Source: JACDHG01 sp963811585 | GTDB lineage: Bacteria > Actinomycetota > Actinomycetes > Propionibacteriales > Nocardioidaceae | DNA: 64,000 nt | Direction of reading: 5' to 3' | NCBI GenBank assembly: GCA_963811585.1 | Contig: CAWERR010000004.1 | Location: forward strand, 33,432 to 97,431 | Shown: piece after piece, positions 1 through 9,618 of the stretch | How positions within the stretch are numbered: the stretch's first letter is position 1 | Layout of the letters: the number at the start of each line of letters is the position of its first letter | Made by a program: the position numbers and the translations under genes | Notes under the pieces: generated by a model | Databases searched by the model: none | Seen by the model: only the letters and a program-made list of their open reading frames with translations | Told to the model about the DNA's origin: nothing

Positions 1-643
1 GCTCGGCTTCCTTCTTGGACCGACCGGTGCCGTGACCGTAGACGCCGTCGCCGACCCGAACCCGGGCGACGAAGGTCTTCTCGTGGTCAGGCCCGCTGTC
101 CTCGATGAGGTACTCGGGCACGCCGAGCCCGAGGTCTGCGGACAGCTCTTGCAGGCTGGTCTTCCAGTCGAGGCCGGCGCCGAGGGCGGCGGCCGCGAGC
201 ATCAGCGGGTCGAACAAGCGGTGGATGACATCGCCGGCGACCTCGAAGCCCTGGTCGAGGTAGACGCACCGATCAGCGCCTCGACAGCGTCGGACAGGAT
301 CGAGGACTTGTCGCGGCCACCGGTCGACTCCTCGCCGCGGCCGAGCATGATGTGTTCGCCGAGGCCGAGCGTGCGAGCGACCTCGGCAAGGGCGCGGGCG
401 TTGACGACGGCAGCCCGCAGCTTGGCCAGCCGGCCCTCGGACAGGTCGGGATGGGTCAGATACAGCGACTCGGTGACGACGACACCGAGCACGGAGTCGC
501 CGAGGAACTCCAGCCGCTCGTTGGTCGGCAGTCCGCCGTTCTCGTACGCGAACGACCGGTGGGTCAGGGCACGGTTCAACAGCTCGGGGTCGAGATTCGT
601 CAACCCCGATGTCCGCGCACAGCTCGTCACGCGACTCGCTCAC
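1..643 (-). CDS. rnc: Ribonuclease III, 3' end beyond window, frameshifted
   Basis: Endonuclease that cuts double-stranded RNA during rRNA and mRNA processing in the cytoplasm. The RNase III signature NERLEFLGDSVLG is clear near residue 40, and the helical catalytic domain continues to DAVEALIGA. The downstream part (VYLDQGFEV, then the start of the double-stranded RNA-binding domain) lies in another frame, so a base is missing near 270. A second indel near 600 separates the likely GTG start at 641-643 (SESRDELCADIG) from NLDPELLNRALTHRS. It starts 27 bases after rpmF in the same direction, the usual actinobacterial rpmF-rnc order. The gene is essential or nearly so in many bacteria, so the indels are probably sequence errors. 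The C-terminus lies outside the window. Confidence 0.9.
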   Translation of the reverse strand, partial: MSESRDELCADIGVDESRPRAVEPCPDPPVVRVRERRTADQRAAGVPRRLRARCRRHRVAVSDPSRPVRGPAGQAAGCRRQRPRPCRGRSHARPRRTHHARPRRGVDRWPRQVLDPVRRCRGADRCVYLDQGFEVAGDVIHRLFDPLMLAAAALGAGLDWKTSLQELSADLGLGVPEYLIEDSGPDHEKTFVARVRVGDGVYGHGTGRSKKEAE

Positions 644-669
644 GGCCGCTTTGTCCACGTCGGCCGCAG

Positions 670-855
670 TCAGAGGACCTGGCGACGGTCGGCGCGAGCG
701 CCGTACTGCCCACACTCTGGGCACGCCCGGTGCGGCAGGTGCTTGGAGCCGCAGGCCGGGTTGGCGCACGTCACGAGCGAGGGAGTGACAGCCTTCCACT
801 GGGAACGGCGGTGGCGCGTGTTGCTGCGCGACATCTTCCGCTTCGGAACAGCCAC
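670..855 (-). CDS. rpmF: 50S ribosomal protein L32
   Basis: Small 61-residue large-subunit ribosomal protein. The N-terminus AVPKRKMSRSNTRHRRSQ is the L32 hallmark, and the centre holds two CxxC-type pairs (CANPAC and CPEC) of the zinc-binding form. GTG start at 853-855 with the purine-rich GAGGAG just upstream. That GAGGAG also encodes the last residues of the preceding DUF177 gene, so the two genes abut and are probably translated together. Intact frame and normal family length. Confidence 0.96.
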   Translation of the reverse strand: MAVPKRKMSRSNTRHRRSQWKAVTPSLVTCANPACGSKHLPHRACPECGQYGARADRRQVL

Positions 856-857
856 GG

Positions 858-1433
858 TTACTCCTCGTCTCGGCCGGGCGCGGTGGTTGTCGGCGTCGGC
901 TTCGTTCAGTGGTCAGGGTGGAGAGTGCGGCCCATCGGGGGTCGACACTCTCGCTCGTGTGTGATGTCCCGGGATCGTCAGCGAGCCGCGCCCCGCACTC
1001 GAGGCACAGCCCCTGACAGTCGGGGGCACACACGGGTTGGAACGGCAGTGCAAGCACTACCGCGTCCCGCAGAACCGGCTCGAGATCGAGACAACTCACC
1101 ATCGAGCCGACTGGCTTCGTCCTCCTCGGCGTCGCTTTCGGGATAGACGTACAGCTCCTGGAGCGTCACCTCGAGGTCGTCCTCGATCGGCTCCAGGCAC
1201 CGTGCGCACTCCCCGGAGAGCGTGGCCCACGCCGTCCGGACGCGAGCACCCCCTCCATGACCGCTTCGAGCCGCAGGTCCAGCTCGACAGGAGATCCTTC
1301 GGGGACACCGAAGCAATTCGATACCAAGGTCTGCCGGGGCCGGCACCGAGAGCTCACGGGTCCGCATCGATCCGGGTCGTCGTCCGAGCTCATGGGTGTT
1401 GATCACGAACGGCGAACGCGGGTCGAGACGCAT
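858..1433 (-). CDS. DUF177 (YceD-like) protein, frameshifted
   Basis: Member of the YceD/DUF177 family, which sits immediately upstream of rpmF across bacteria and is linked to ribosome or 23S rRNA assembly. Recognisable pieces in successive frames are LDPRSPFVINTHELGRRPGS (N-terminus), GVPEGSPVELDLRLEAVMEG, the family signature SGECARCLEPI, then ELYVYPESDAEEDEASRLDG and a Cys-rich C-terminus (CxxxCxGLCxxCG). At least three single-base indels break the frame, near 1310-1330, 1240 and 1080. The best stop is the TAA at 858-860, directly before rpmF. Start chosen at the ATG of MRLDPRSP (1431-1433). Confidence 0.82.
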
Positions 1434-1555
1434 CGCACAAACTTCCAGTAGCTTCCGACAGGTGGCAGACCACACAGCACTGCCCTCCGGAGAAGGCAGC
1501 CACTAAGGGTAACTGGTGTGCCTTGCCAGCCTCAAATCGAGCGATATCCAGCGGG

Positions 1556-2115
1556 TCAGTGATGGCCGGGGAACCGGAACGGCGGCTCGTCGTCGTTACG
1601 CTCCGCGTCATCCAGCTCGTCGAGCCCCGATCTACCGTGCAGCCGGTCCCTGCCTCGCGTGACCGCGTCGAGCGTCTTGTTGAGGGCGATCTCGAGGTTC
1701 GCGAGGCGCTGGTCGACGTACTCGTCCGTCTCGTGGCGTAGCGCTGCTGCGTCGGCGTCGGCGGCGCTGCGCAGTTGTCTGCCTCGCGCTTGGCGATTTG
1801 GTAGACCTCGGTCTCGGAGACCAGCCTCTCGCGTTCGTTGTAGGCCTCGGCGACGATTCGCTCCGCCTCATTGCGCGCCTCCTGGACGAGCTGGTCGCGC
1901 TCCGAGAAGACCTCGTCTGAAGCGGTGAACGCCTCTGCGAGCGTGGCCTGAAGCTCGTCGATCTGTTCGAGCAGCTCCGCGCGGTTGACGACCGCCGACT
2001 GTGACATCGGCATGGACCGGGCGTCTTCGACGGTCGTGCGAAGCTCCTCGATAGCCTGCGCGACTTCCACATGGGCCCTTTCTAGGGATGAGTCAGAACT
2101 CTGGTGACGGCTCAT
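1556..2115 (-). CDS. DivIVA-like / ATP-synthase-b-like coiled-coil protein, frameshifted
   Basis: A predicted cytoplasmic coiled-coil protein of about 185 residues. The N-terminal half has long Glu/Arg/Ala heptads (AELLEQIDELQATLAEAF, then RDQLVQEARNEAERIVAEAY). After KREAD the frame changes near 1777 (one base missing) and resumes in a stretch beginning LRSAADADAAALRHETDEYV, ending at the TGA at 1556-1558. Proteins of this kind lie between coaD and DUF177 in many actinobacteria and are annotated either as DivIVA-domain or ATP-synthase-b-like; I cannot choose between the two. The start lies 3 bases after the coaD stop, suggesting translational coupling. Confidence 0.75.
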
Positions 2116-2118
2116 GGC

Positions 2119-2595
2119 TCAGTCGGCCAGCCGACGCCGCAGCGGTTCGAGGACGTATGACGGTACGAGGCCCGTCACGTCTCCGCCAAATCGGGCCACT
2201 TCCTTGACCAGGCTCGAAGCCACGAAACTCAGTCCTGGCCGAGCCGGGAGGAACACGGTCTCGACCCCCGCCAGCCGCTCATTCATCTGCGCCATCTGCA
2301 CCTCGTAGTCGAAGTCGCCCCCGCTGCGTAAACCCTTCACGATCGCCACCGCGTCGTGAGCACGGCAGAAGTCGACCAGCAGGCCGTCAAACGACGACAC
2401 CTGCACGTTGTCATGCTCGGAAACGGCTTCGCTCAGCATGCCCAGCCGCTCGTCGAGGGAGAACAGCCCGGCCTTCGCTTCGTTGACGAGGACGCCGACG
2501 ACCACCTCGTCGAACAGCCAGGCCGCTCGGGACACGATGTCGAGGTGACCGTTCGTCACGGGGTCGAACGACCCGGGATAGACGGCTCTGCGCAT
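2119..2595 (-). CDS. coaD: Phosphopantetheine adenylyltransferase
   Basis: Penultimate enzyme of coenzyme A synthesis: transfers AMP from ATP to 4'-phosphopantetheine. The 158-residue protein is full length and intact. It opens with the nucleotidyltransferase motif YPGSFDPVTNGHLDI (the TxGH element), and has the family motifs VKGLRSGGDFDYE and the C-terminal SSLVKEVARFGGDV. It is followed after 3 bases by the coiled-coil gene, and preceded by rsmD with an 86-base gap. The rsmD-coaD pairing is widely conserved. Confidence 0.97.
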   Translation of the reverse strand: MRRAVYPGSFDPVTNGHLDIVSRAAWLFDEVVVGVLVNEAKAGLFSLDERLGMLSEAVSEHDNVQVSSFDGLLVDFCRAHDAVAIVKGLRSGGDFDYEVQMAQMNERLAGVETVFLPARPGLSFVASSLVKEVARFGGDVTGLVPSYVLEPLRRRLAD

Positions 2596-2681
2596 CGCTC
2601 ATACCTCGCTCACATCAGGGCGGCATCGCTCGCCTTGCCCCCGACGAGGCGGCTGGCGACTCGTCGCGTGCCCGATGTCGG

Positions 2682-3245
2682 TCACGCTCGGCGACCGTAC
2701 CAGAGGATTGTCTCCCCGTACTTCCTCGATCGCATCCCCTCGAACCCCTCGGGCCACCGCCACGGAGCGCCTCGATGCGACCGCTCGACCACCACCAGTG
2801 CATCCGGCTGAAGCCAGGACTGCACACGGAGCTGCACGAGCAGATCGGCCACCTCGTCGGAGGCGAGCGGGTAGGGCGGGTCGAGGAACACCACGTCGAA
2901 CGGCTGCCCGGCAGGGGCGCCCGCTGCCCAGCGCTCGGCGTGGGCCGCCACCACGGTGACGCCGCTCAGCCCGAGGGTGCGGGCGTTGGCACGGATCAGG
3001 GCGGCGGCGGCACGGTCGTGCTCCACGAGCGTCGCCGACGCGGCACCACGTGACAACGCCTCCAACCCGACGGCGCCTGACCCGGCGTACACGTCGGGGA
3101 CATGCCTGCCGGCGAGGGTGCCGAGCTCGGACTCGAGAGCGGAGAACAACGCCTCGCGGACCCGGTCTGCCGTCGGGCGGGTGGTGAGCCCGGACGGCGC
3201 CTTGATTCGGCGACCACCCACGCTGCCACCAATGATGCGAGTCAC
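2682..3245 (-). CDS. rsmD: 16S rRNA (guanine(966)-N2)-methyltransferase
   Basis: SAM-dependent methyltransferase that modifies G966 of 16S rRNA. Of normal length at 187 residues. Motifs: N-terminal TRIIGGSVGGRRIKAP, the SAM-binding VYAGSGAVGLEALSRGA, and the catalytic DPPY at about residue 127. The start overlaps the end of recG (stop 3242-3244) by 4 bases, so recG-rsmD-coaD form one transcription unit. Frame is intact. Confidence 0.95.
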   Translation of the reverse strand: MTRIIGGSVGGRRIKAPSGLTTRPTADRVREALFSALESELGTLAGRHVPDVYAGSGAVGLEALSRGAASATLVEHDRAAAALIRANARTLGLSGVTVVAAHAERWAAGAPAGQPFDVVFLDPPYPLASDEVADLLVQLRVQSWLQPDALVVVERSHRGAPWRWPEGFEGMRSRKYGETILWYGRRA

Positions 3246-5442
3246 GACTTCTCCAGGTAGCCGGCCTGTTCGGTAGCGAGCAGTTCGGCGACGGCGGCGG
3301 CCAAGGCCGGGTGACGCTCGAGGCTCGGGTCGGCTTCGACCACAGTGTCGGCGGCAGTGCGTGCCGACACGATGACGTCCTCGTCTCGGAGCACCGAAAG
3401 GAGCCGGAGGCTCGAGCGCCGACCGGACTGGCTGGCGCCGAGCACGTCACCCTCACGGCGGCTCTCTAGGTCGAGCCGGGCGAGCTCGAACCCGTCGCCG
3501 GTCGCCGCCACGCCTTCGACGCGGTCCCTCGCCTTCGACTCGTGGGGAGCGTCGGTGACCAGCAGGCAGAGGCCAGCCGCGGTGCCCCGCCCGACCCGGC
3601 CGCGCAGCTGATGGAGCTGAGACACACCGAAGCGGTCAGCGTCGAGGACGACCATCACGGAGGCGTTCGGTACGTCGACGCCGACCTCGATGACCGTCGT
3701 GGCGACGAGGACCTCGATCTCGCCGGCCGCGAACTGGCGCATCGTCTTGTCCTTCTCGTCGACCGGCAGCCGTCCGTGCAGGATCCCCATTCGGATGCCT
3801 GACAGCGGTCCCTCGGCTAGCCGATCAGCGACGTCGACAAGGGCGAGCGGCGGTCGGCGACCTTCGGGAGCATCTGGGTCGTCCGGAGCCTCCTCAGTCG
3901 CCGGCTCAGTGGCGTCGGCGCCGATGCGCGGACAGACGACGTACGCCTGGTGGCCCTTGCCCACCTCTTCGCGGATGCGTTGCCAGGCGCGGTCAAGCCA
4001 CTCCGGCAGCTCGGCCGTGGGCACCACGGTCGTCTGGATCGGCACTCGACCAACGGGCAGCTCCCGCAGCGTCGACACGTCGAGGTCGCCGAAGACGGTC
4101 ATCGCAACCGTGCGAGGTATCGGCGTCGCGGTCATGACTAATACGTGTGGGGAGCCCGACCCTCCTTTGCTGGTCAGGGCGGCACGCTGCTCGACGCCGA
4201 ACCGGTGCTGCTCGTCGACCACGACCATGCCGAGCTCGGCGAACTGCACGCCTTCCTCGAGCAGGGCATGGGTTCCGATGATGATCCCAGCTGCCCCGGA
4301 CGCCACGTTGGCCAGCGCCTGGCGTCGTCGTGCCGCGGTCATCGAGCCAGTGACGAGCTCGACAGAGGTCGCGTCGTCCGCGCCGCCGAGCATCCCGCCC
4401 TCAGCCATCGCGCCGAGCAGCGCGACGATCGATCGGTGGTGCTGCGCGGCGAGCACCTCGGTGGGTGCCAGCAGGGCCGTCTGTCCGCCGCTGTCGATGA
4501 CCTGGAGCATCGCGCGCAGTGCCACCACGGTCTTGCCAGAGCCGACCTCGCCCTGGAGCAGGCGGTGCATCGGATGGGCGCGGGTCAGATCTGCTGCTAG
4601 CTCCTCGCCGATCTCGTGCTGCCCGTCCGTGAGGTCGAACGGGAGCCTGGCGTCGAACTGGTCCGCGAGCCCACCCTTCTTCCCGGCGCGGGGCACCGCC
4701 GCCATGGCCAGGGTCGCTTGCCGCCGCTGCGCCAGGATCGTCTGAAGCAGGAACGCCTCATCGAAACGCAGCCGGGCCTGGGCACGCTTGAAGTGGCGGC
4801 GGTCGTCGGGCTGGTGGATCGCCCGGATCGCCTCGTCATACGGCATCAGCGAGCGAGGTCGTACGTCGTCGGGCATCGGGTCGGGGATCTCGTCGAGGAT
4901 GACGAGCGTCTGCTCCACGGTCTGGCGGATCGCCTCCGAGGTCACCGACGACGTCGCCGGGTATATGGGGATCCACCGGGGGAACTCGCGGCCGGCATAC
5001 TCCTCCAGGTCGGATCCCACACCCAGGATCTCGCACGTCGGATGGGCGAGCTGGCGCGGTTGCGGTAGACGCCGACCTTGCCGCTGAGCACCGCAATCGT
5101 GCCTGGCGGGAGCTGCTTGACTCGCCACGGCTGCCTGAAGAACGTCAAGGTCAGGTCGCGCTCACCGTCGGTGACGATGACCTCGGTGCGAACCCCGAGC
5201 TTGGAGGTGCCTTTCTGCTTGTAGTCGTAGTTCTTCACCGTGAGCATCTTCGCGACCACGGTCACGTGCTCGTCGATCTGCAGGTCGGAGAAGTCGCTCA
5301 GCTCGCCCGCATCGTGCAGGGCGCGCGGGTAGTGGGCCAGCAGGTCGCCGACCGTCTCGAACTCGAGCGACTTCGTCATCGCCTTGAGGGTCTTGCCGCC
5401 GACCACGCGGTCGATCTTGCTGCGCAGGGTTATGGCCGGCAC
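3242..5442 (-). CDS. recG: ATP-dependent DNA helicase RecG, one frameshift
   Basis: Superfamily 2 helicase of about 733 residues that reverses stalled replication forks and processes Holliday junctions. The OB-fold wedge domain lies in the first ~150 residues. The helicase core follows with Walker A GEVGSGKTVVA, DEQHRFG (DExH box), MTATPIPRT, and the C-terminal LHQLRGRVGRG. The reading frame breaks once near 5057 (VYRNRA then QLAHPTCEILG), consistent with one missing base. The GTG start at 5440-5442 overlaps the stop of the upstream DAK2 gene by one base (TAGTG), a tight coupling that supports this start. Apart from the one indel the gene is complete. Confidence 0.94.
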
Positions 5443-7073
5443 TACTCGACTCCGATGAGCAGCGGGTAGCGTGCCTGACCCCCCTCGTAGACGACCACGT
5501 CGACCTCGGGACGGGTACGTCGCACGTGCGCCTCGACGTACTCCACCAAGTCGTCGGTGGCATCGGACCCGCGCACCAGGGTGACCATCTCGCCGCCACC
5601 GGACAGCAGCCGCTCGAGCACGTCGATCGCGACGGGCTCGAGTGCGTCTCCGACCACGGCGAAGTCGCCCTCCACGACGCCGAGGCTGTCGCCGGCACGA
5701 CACGGCCCAGCCATCGTCATCGCGTCCTTGACCGCGATCGTGACCGCGCCGTGCCTGGTGTGACCGGCAGCCGACGTCATGTGCACCACGTCGTCGTCGA
5801 AGCTGCGGGCCGGGTCGTGGACTGCAACGGCCGCCAGACCCTGCACTTGGGCGCGCGTCGGGATCACCGCCGCACGCACTCCGAGATCGCGTGCGGCGCT
5901 GGCGGCGGCTTCGGCGACGGCAACCGTGTCGGCGTCGTTGGGCAGCACGATGACCTCTCCACAGCCACTTTGGCGGATCGCGTCGAGGATCTCGCCGGTG
6001 GAGCATCGGCGTCCCGGTCCGCCGCGGACCACCACCGAGTGGGCAGCGGTGAACAGCGATGCGAGCCCGTCGCCCGCTGCCACCACCACGACACCGCGAC
6101 CGCCGACAACCTGCGGGTGCGAGACGCGGCGCTGAGCGACCTGCTCGGCGAAATGGGTCACCCGCACTCGGTGCGGCCGGCCGGCCTCGATGCCGGCTTC
6201 GACGGCTGCGCCTACGTCGTCGACATGCACATGGACGTTCCACAGGCCGTCACCGCCGACGACAACGAGCGAGTCACCGAGCGGCGCGAGTCGCTCTCGC
6301 AAGGTGGCGACCGCTGCCGCATCCGCGTCGAGGAGGTACATCACCTCGTAGCCAGGGCCGTCCGGTGACAGGTCCCCGGGCGTGATCGTCGGCGCCGGGA
6401 GTTGAGCAGACCGGCGCTGCTGCCCGGCCGGGCGCTTCCCGGTTAGTGCTTCCTCGGCGGCGTCGAGGATGACGCAGAGGCCGCGCCCGCCAGCGTCGAC
6501 GACGCCGGCGAGGGCCAGTGTCTCCAGCTGCTCGGGCGTCCGTGCCAATGCCACCCGGGCGGCACTGGCAGCGTTCTTCACGACGTAACCCATCTGGGCC
6601 GCAAGGTCCTCGGGTGCTCCGGGCACTGCTGCCTGCGCGGCCTCTGCGGCCGCCCGCGCCACGGTCAGCATGGTGCCCTCGACCGGCTCGGCCACGGCGT
6701 CGTACGCCGCATCGGCGGCCAGCGTTAACGTGTCGGCGATGAGCTGGCCGGGCTTCGTCGGGTCGCCGCGCAGCAGCCCGTCGGCACCCGCCCGCATCAG
6801 CTGCGACAAGATCACTCCAGAGTTGCCGCGTGCCCCCAGCAGCGCACCACGCGCGAACACCGTCAGCGCGGTGACGAGAGACGACCGCTCGGAGTCGAGG
6901 ATGGCCTGCCTGGCCGCCTCGAACGTCAGGTAGAGATTCGTGCCCGTGTCGCCGTCGGGGACAGGGAAGACGTTGAGGGCGTCGATCTCCTCGCGAGCCT
7001 CGCCGAGCGCGGTGAGAGTGAGGTCGCACCAGCGAAGCAGCAGCGCTACCTCGGGTGACTCGCTCACGGTCAT
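5442..7073 (-). CDS. DAK2-domain / FakA-like fatty acid kinase family protein
   Basis: About 543 residues. The N-terminal DAK2 nucleotide-binding domain shows NVFPVPDGDTGTNLY and GARGNSGVILSQL, the Mg-ATP motifs of dihydroxyacetone-kinase-type enzymes. The C-terminal half is the conserved extension of the COG1461 (YloV/FakA) family. In Firmicutes, FakA phosphorylates fatty acids bound by a FakB (DegV) partner; no FakB gene is visible here, so the substrate is inferred only from family. I chose the ATG at 7071-7073 (TVSESPEVALLLRW) because the residues further upstream are low-complexity and the family begins with the WCDLTL helix. Its position upstream of recG is conserved across Gram-positive bacteria. 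Confidence 0.87.
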   Translation of the reverse strand: MTVSESPEVALLLRWCDLTLTALGEAREEIDALNVFPVPDGDTGTNLYLTFEAARQAILDSERSSLVTALTVFARGALLGARGNSGVILSQLMRAGADGLLRGDPTKPGQLIADTLTLAADAAYDAVAEPVEGTMLTVARAAAEAAQAAVPGAPEDLAAQMGYVVKNAASAARVALARTPEQLETLALAGVVDAGGRGLCVILDAAEEALTGKRPAGQQRRSAQLPAPTITPGDLSPDGPGYEVMYLLDADAAAVATLRERLAPLGDSLVVVGGDGLWNVHVHVDDVGAAVEAGIEAGRPHRVRVTHFAEQVAQRRVSHPQVVGGRGVVVVAAGDGLASLFTAAHSVVVRGGPGRRCSTGEILDAIRQSGCGEVIVLPNDADTVAVAEAAASAARDLGVRAAVIPTRAQVQGLAAVAVHDPARSFDDDVVHMTSAAGHTRHGAVTIAVKDAMTMAGPCRAGDSLGVVEGDFAVVGDALEPVAIDVLERLLSGGGEMVTLVRGSDATDDLVEYVEAHVRRTRPEVDVVVYEGGQARYPLLIGVE

Positions 7074-7396
7074 GGTCCTTGGGTCGAGGCGCAGGGCGCC
7101 GGTCGGAGGCTGCTCGAGGTATGTCGCGGCGCCGCCCTGGGTGGGCGCAACGGCTCGCCGAAGCCAGCGGGGTTCTGCGGCACACCCTAACGCCGCAGCC
7201 GCCCGCCGGCGTGCCTGGACACCAACCCTTGCGTCCGTGCCACCGGTCGCCCCAGCGCTCCCCCGCACGGACGCAAGGAGCAGGCGGGTGCTCGATTGGC
7301 GTCGCCGCTGCGCGATCCGTTATTCTTGTGCGGTTGCCCGGTTTCCGGGCAGCACCCTGAAACCCGACTCACCCCCTTGATTTCCAGGAGTTACTC
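7074..7396. promoter_or_regulatory. Divergent intergenic region between DAK2 gene and rpmB
   Basis: About 320 bases with no supportable gene. It holds a perfect 13-bp inverted repeat (7228-7240 and 7265-7277, listed separately). A candidate rpmB promoter has TTGGCG at 7296-7301 and TATTCT at 7321-7326, with a rather long 19-base spacer. A short GCCCGG/CCGGGC hairpin lies at 7336-7350 in the rpmB 5' leader. The rpmB ribosome-binding site CAGGAG is at 7385-7390. Confidence 0.5.
7228..7277. repeat. 13-bp perfect inverted repeat, 24-base loop
   Basis: CTTGCGTCCGTGC at 7228-7240 is matched by its exact reverse complement at 7265-7277. No T-tract follows on either strand, so it is not a classical terminator. 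It sits upstream of the candidate rpmB promoter and downstream in orientation of nothing obvious. It could be a protein-binding site or an extruded hairpin; the function is unknown. Confidence 0.7.
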
Positions 7397-7582
7397 GTGG
7401 CTGCCGTCTGCGACATCTGCGCAAAGAAGCCCGGCTTCGGTAACAACCGTCCGTGGTCGCGCAAGATCACCAAGCGTCGCTTCAACCCCAACATCCAGCG
7501 GGTGCGTGCCACTGTCGCCGGCTCCCCGAAGCGACTGAACGTCTGCACCTCCTGTTTGAAGGCAGGCAAGGTCACCCGCTGA
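7397..7582 (+). CDS. rpmB: 50S ribosomal protein L28
   Basis: 61-residue large-subunit ribosomal protein, zinc-ribbon form: CDIC near the N-terminus and CTSCLKAGKV near the C-terminus supply the four cysteines. The family block KKPGFGNNRPWSRKITKRRF is present. GTG start at 7397-7399 with CAGGAG seven bases upstream. Monocistronic, with its own promoter region and a strong hairpin terminator just downstream. Confidence 0.97.
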   Translation: MAAVCDICAKKPGFGNNRPWSRKITKRRFNPNIQRVRATVAGSPKRLNVCTSCLKAGKVTR

Positions 7583-7602
7583 CCTGAGCCATCCCCATCG
7601 CA

Positions 7603-7632
7603 CGCCCCGAGCCGTCGGCTCGGGGCGTTTGT
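7603..7632 (+). terminator. Hairpin terminator of rpmB
   Basis: Perfect 11-bp GC-rich stem (7603-7613 with 7617-7627, GTC loop) followed by a short GTTTGTG tail. It lies 20 bases after the rpmB stop. It may also serve the minus-strand gene that ends at 7653. Confidence 0.8.
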
Positions 7633-7652
7633 GATGGATGGGACCCGCGACT

Positions 7653-8159
7653 TCATCTGACAGATCGACGCGCGGCAGCCGTCGAGGCGGCCATCGCAAC
7701 TCCGGAGCCGATCACCAGCCAGATCGTCCAGCGGGTGTCGACGATGTCCTCGGAGAACGTCACGACCAAGGTCGCGAACGCCGCCAGGCTGCCGAGTAGC
7801 GCTGACCAGCCTACGATTCGCAGCAGCAGCCGAAGGAAGCCTCGCCCGTACGCCGGTCCGTCGTCAGCCGCCGGCAACGCCTCGTCGCACGCAACAACGA
7901 CCACCCAGGCAACTCCCGCGAGCGTCAGCACCAAGAGGAAGCAGGTCAGTCCTGCTGCCGCGGCGAGCCCAGGCCGGTCGGTGTCGAGGCCAAGCCGCGC
8001 GAGTCGTGCGAGCGTGGCCCGCTCACCAGGGTCGTCCGGGTTCTCAGCGACGTCGACCAACAACCCGGCGACGATCGCGACAGCCGCAGGGCCGAGACGG
8101 ACCGCCGCAACCAAAGCGGCCAGCCGGGAGGTGAACGGTTCGCTCGGGTGCTCGGACAC
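7653..8159 (-). CDS. Small integral membrane protein, unknown function
   Basis: 168 residues with four predicted membrane segments, around residues 22-38, 67-92, 107-130 and 143-160, and a short Arg-rich C-terminus. I recognise no family. It lies 26 bases upstream of thiL's stop region (the thiL gene ends at 8186) and reads in the same direction, so the two are probably co-transcribed. Frame intact. Confidence 0.7.
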   Translation of the reverse strand: MSEHPSEPFTSRLAALVAAVRLGPAAVAIVAGLLVDVAENPDDPGERATLARLARLGLDTDRPGLAAAAGLTCFLLVLTLAGVAWVVVVACDEALPAADDGPAYGRGFLRLLLRIVGWSALLGSLAAFATLVVTFSEDIVDTRWTIWLVIGSGVAMAASTAAARRSVR

Positions 8160-8185
8160 ACGATCAGACTATGCGCCGACTGGCG

Positions 8186-9175
8186 CTACTCGGCTGGTTC
8201 CATCAGCGGAAGTGCTGGTGGCCTGCCGACGTCGTCGTACGGCGCGCCGTCCACGGTGACGGCACCGGTCTCGCCTGCCGTCGAGCACCCGTCCGATCGG
8301 CCCGCCAGGTGCTGCGGCAGCGTCGGCGTCGGCGGGAACGTCGCGACCAGGCCGTAGTCGTCGCCGCCGGTGAGCACGAAGGTCAGCGGGTCCACGCCCA
8401 TCGCGGCCCCGACGGCCTGCAGCGGCTCGGGGACGTCGAAGCGCCGACGAGTCGACGTCGATCGCGACACCACTCGCCGTCGGCGACGTGGCCGAGGTCC
8501 TGCAGCAGGCCGTCGCTGACGTCGATCATCGCGGTCGCGCCGAGCTCGGCCGCCTGCGGGCCGGCGTCGTACGGCGGCTCCGGCCGGCGATGCGCGTCGA
8601 CCACCACACGCGGTGACCGGAACCCGCGCCCGAGCACGTGGAAGCCGGCGCCGGCCCAGCCCTGGCGGCCGGCCAGGGCGACGACGTCGCCCGGCTGGGC
8701 GCCCGACCGGCGTACGACGCCGTGCTCGCAGACGCCGAGGGCCGTCGACGCTGATCATGATCAGCGTCGGCCTGCGTCAGGTCTCCGCCGACGATGCTGG
8801 CGCCGACCAGGGCGGCCTCGGCGGCGAGGCCGTCGGCGAACTCCAGCGCCCAGGCGGCGTCGAGGTCGGCCGGGGCACCGAGTCCGACGAGCAGCGCCGT
8901 GGCGCGGCCGCCCATCGCGTTGATGTCGGAGAGGTTCTCGGCGGCCGCCTTGTGGCCGATGTCGGCCGCCGACGACCAGTCGAGCCGGAAGTGCCGGTTC
9001 TGCACGAGCAGGTCGACCGACGCGACGACCGTCGCCGTCCGACGCGCACGACGGCGGCGTCGTCGCCCGGCCCCGACCACGACGTCGTCGGACTGCGCGA
9101 ACCGCGACGTCAGAGCACGCGACCAGGCCGAACTCGCCGACGTCGCCAGAGCGATCCGGACAAGTCCTCGGTCAT
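8186..9175 (-). CDS. thiL: Thiamine-monophosphate kinase, heavily frameshifted
   Basis: Makes thiamine diphosphate from thiamine monophosphate. ThiL family pieces are found in order across several frames: GEFGLVA and TSRFAQSDDVVVGAG near the start, then SVDLLVQNRHFRLDWSSAAD, IGHKAAAENLSDINAMGG, SIVGGDLTQ, the metal-binding MIDVSDGLLQDLGHVAD, and LTGGDDYGLVATFP near the end. ATG at 9173-9175 is preceded by GAGGAGG. At least five indels interrupt it, roughly one per 150-200 bases. The conserved blocks on both sides of each break argue that the gene is functional and the indels are errors. Confidence 0.85.
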
Positions 9176-9303
9176 GGCGCGTGCCTCCTCAGCTGTGCCG
9201 GGCGGGGTGGCCTCGCTTTCGCCGTGCCGCGTTCTGTGACAACCTAACCAGGCAGTAGCGTGATCACCTCGTCACCGACACGACGAGCTCGCGGGAGGTC
9301 CAC

Positions 9304-9542
9304 ATGGTGGTTCAGGCCTACATCCTCATCCAGACCGAGGTCGGCAAGGCTGCCGACGTGGCCAAGTCGATCGCCGAGGTCAAGCGGTGTGACGCTCGCC
9401 GAGGACGTGACCGGTCCGTACGACGTGATCGTCCGCGCCGAGGCCCGCAACGTCGACGAGCTGGGCAAGCTCGTCGTCGCGCAAGGTGCAGGCCATCGAC
9501 GGCATCACCCGCACCCTCACCTGCCCGGTCGTCCACATCTGA
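9304..9542 (+). CDS. Lrp/AsnC ligand-binding (RAM) domain protein, frameshifted
   Basis: A stand-alone regulatory-of-amino-acid-metabolism domain of about 79 residues without a DNA-binding helix-turn-helix. It starts VVQAYILIQTEVGKAADVAK. In the next frame it continues SGVTLAEDVTGPYDVIVRAE and ends AIDGITRTLTCPVVHI. Two single-base insertions (near 9384 and 9482) explain the breaks. Stand-alone RAM proteins of this size sit near thiL, DUF3515 and ddl in many actinobacteria. GTG or ATG start at 9304, with GGGAGG upstream. Ligand unknown. Confidence 0.82.
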
Positions 9543-9618
9543 GCGCTCCGTGTCTCGAGTCTGCCCACGACGCCCGACCGCACGTGCATCGCGTCCGCGC
9601 TCGGGGTCTGCGTCGCTC

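Noticed and set aside
4942..6243. Long Arg-rich frame antisense and shifted relative to the DAK2 gene
   Set aside because: High-GC third-position artefact; only its last part coincides with the true N-terminus of RecG.
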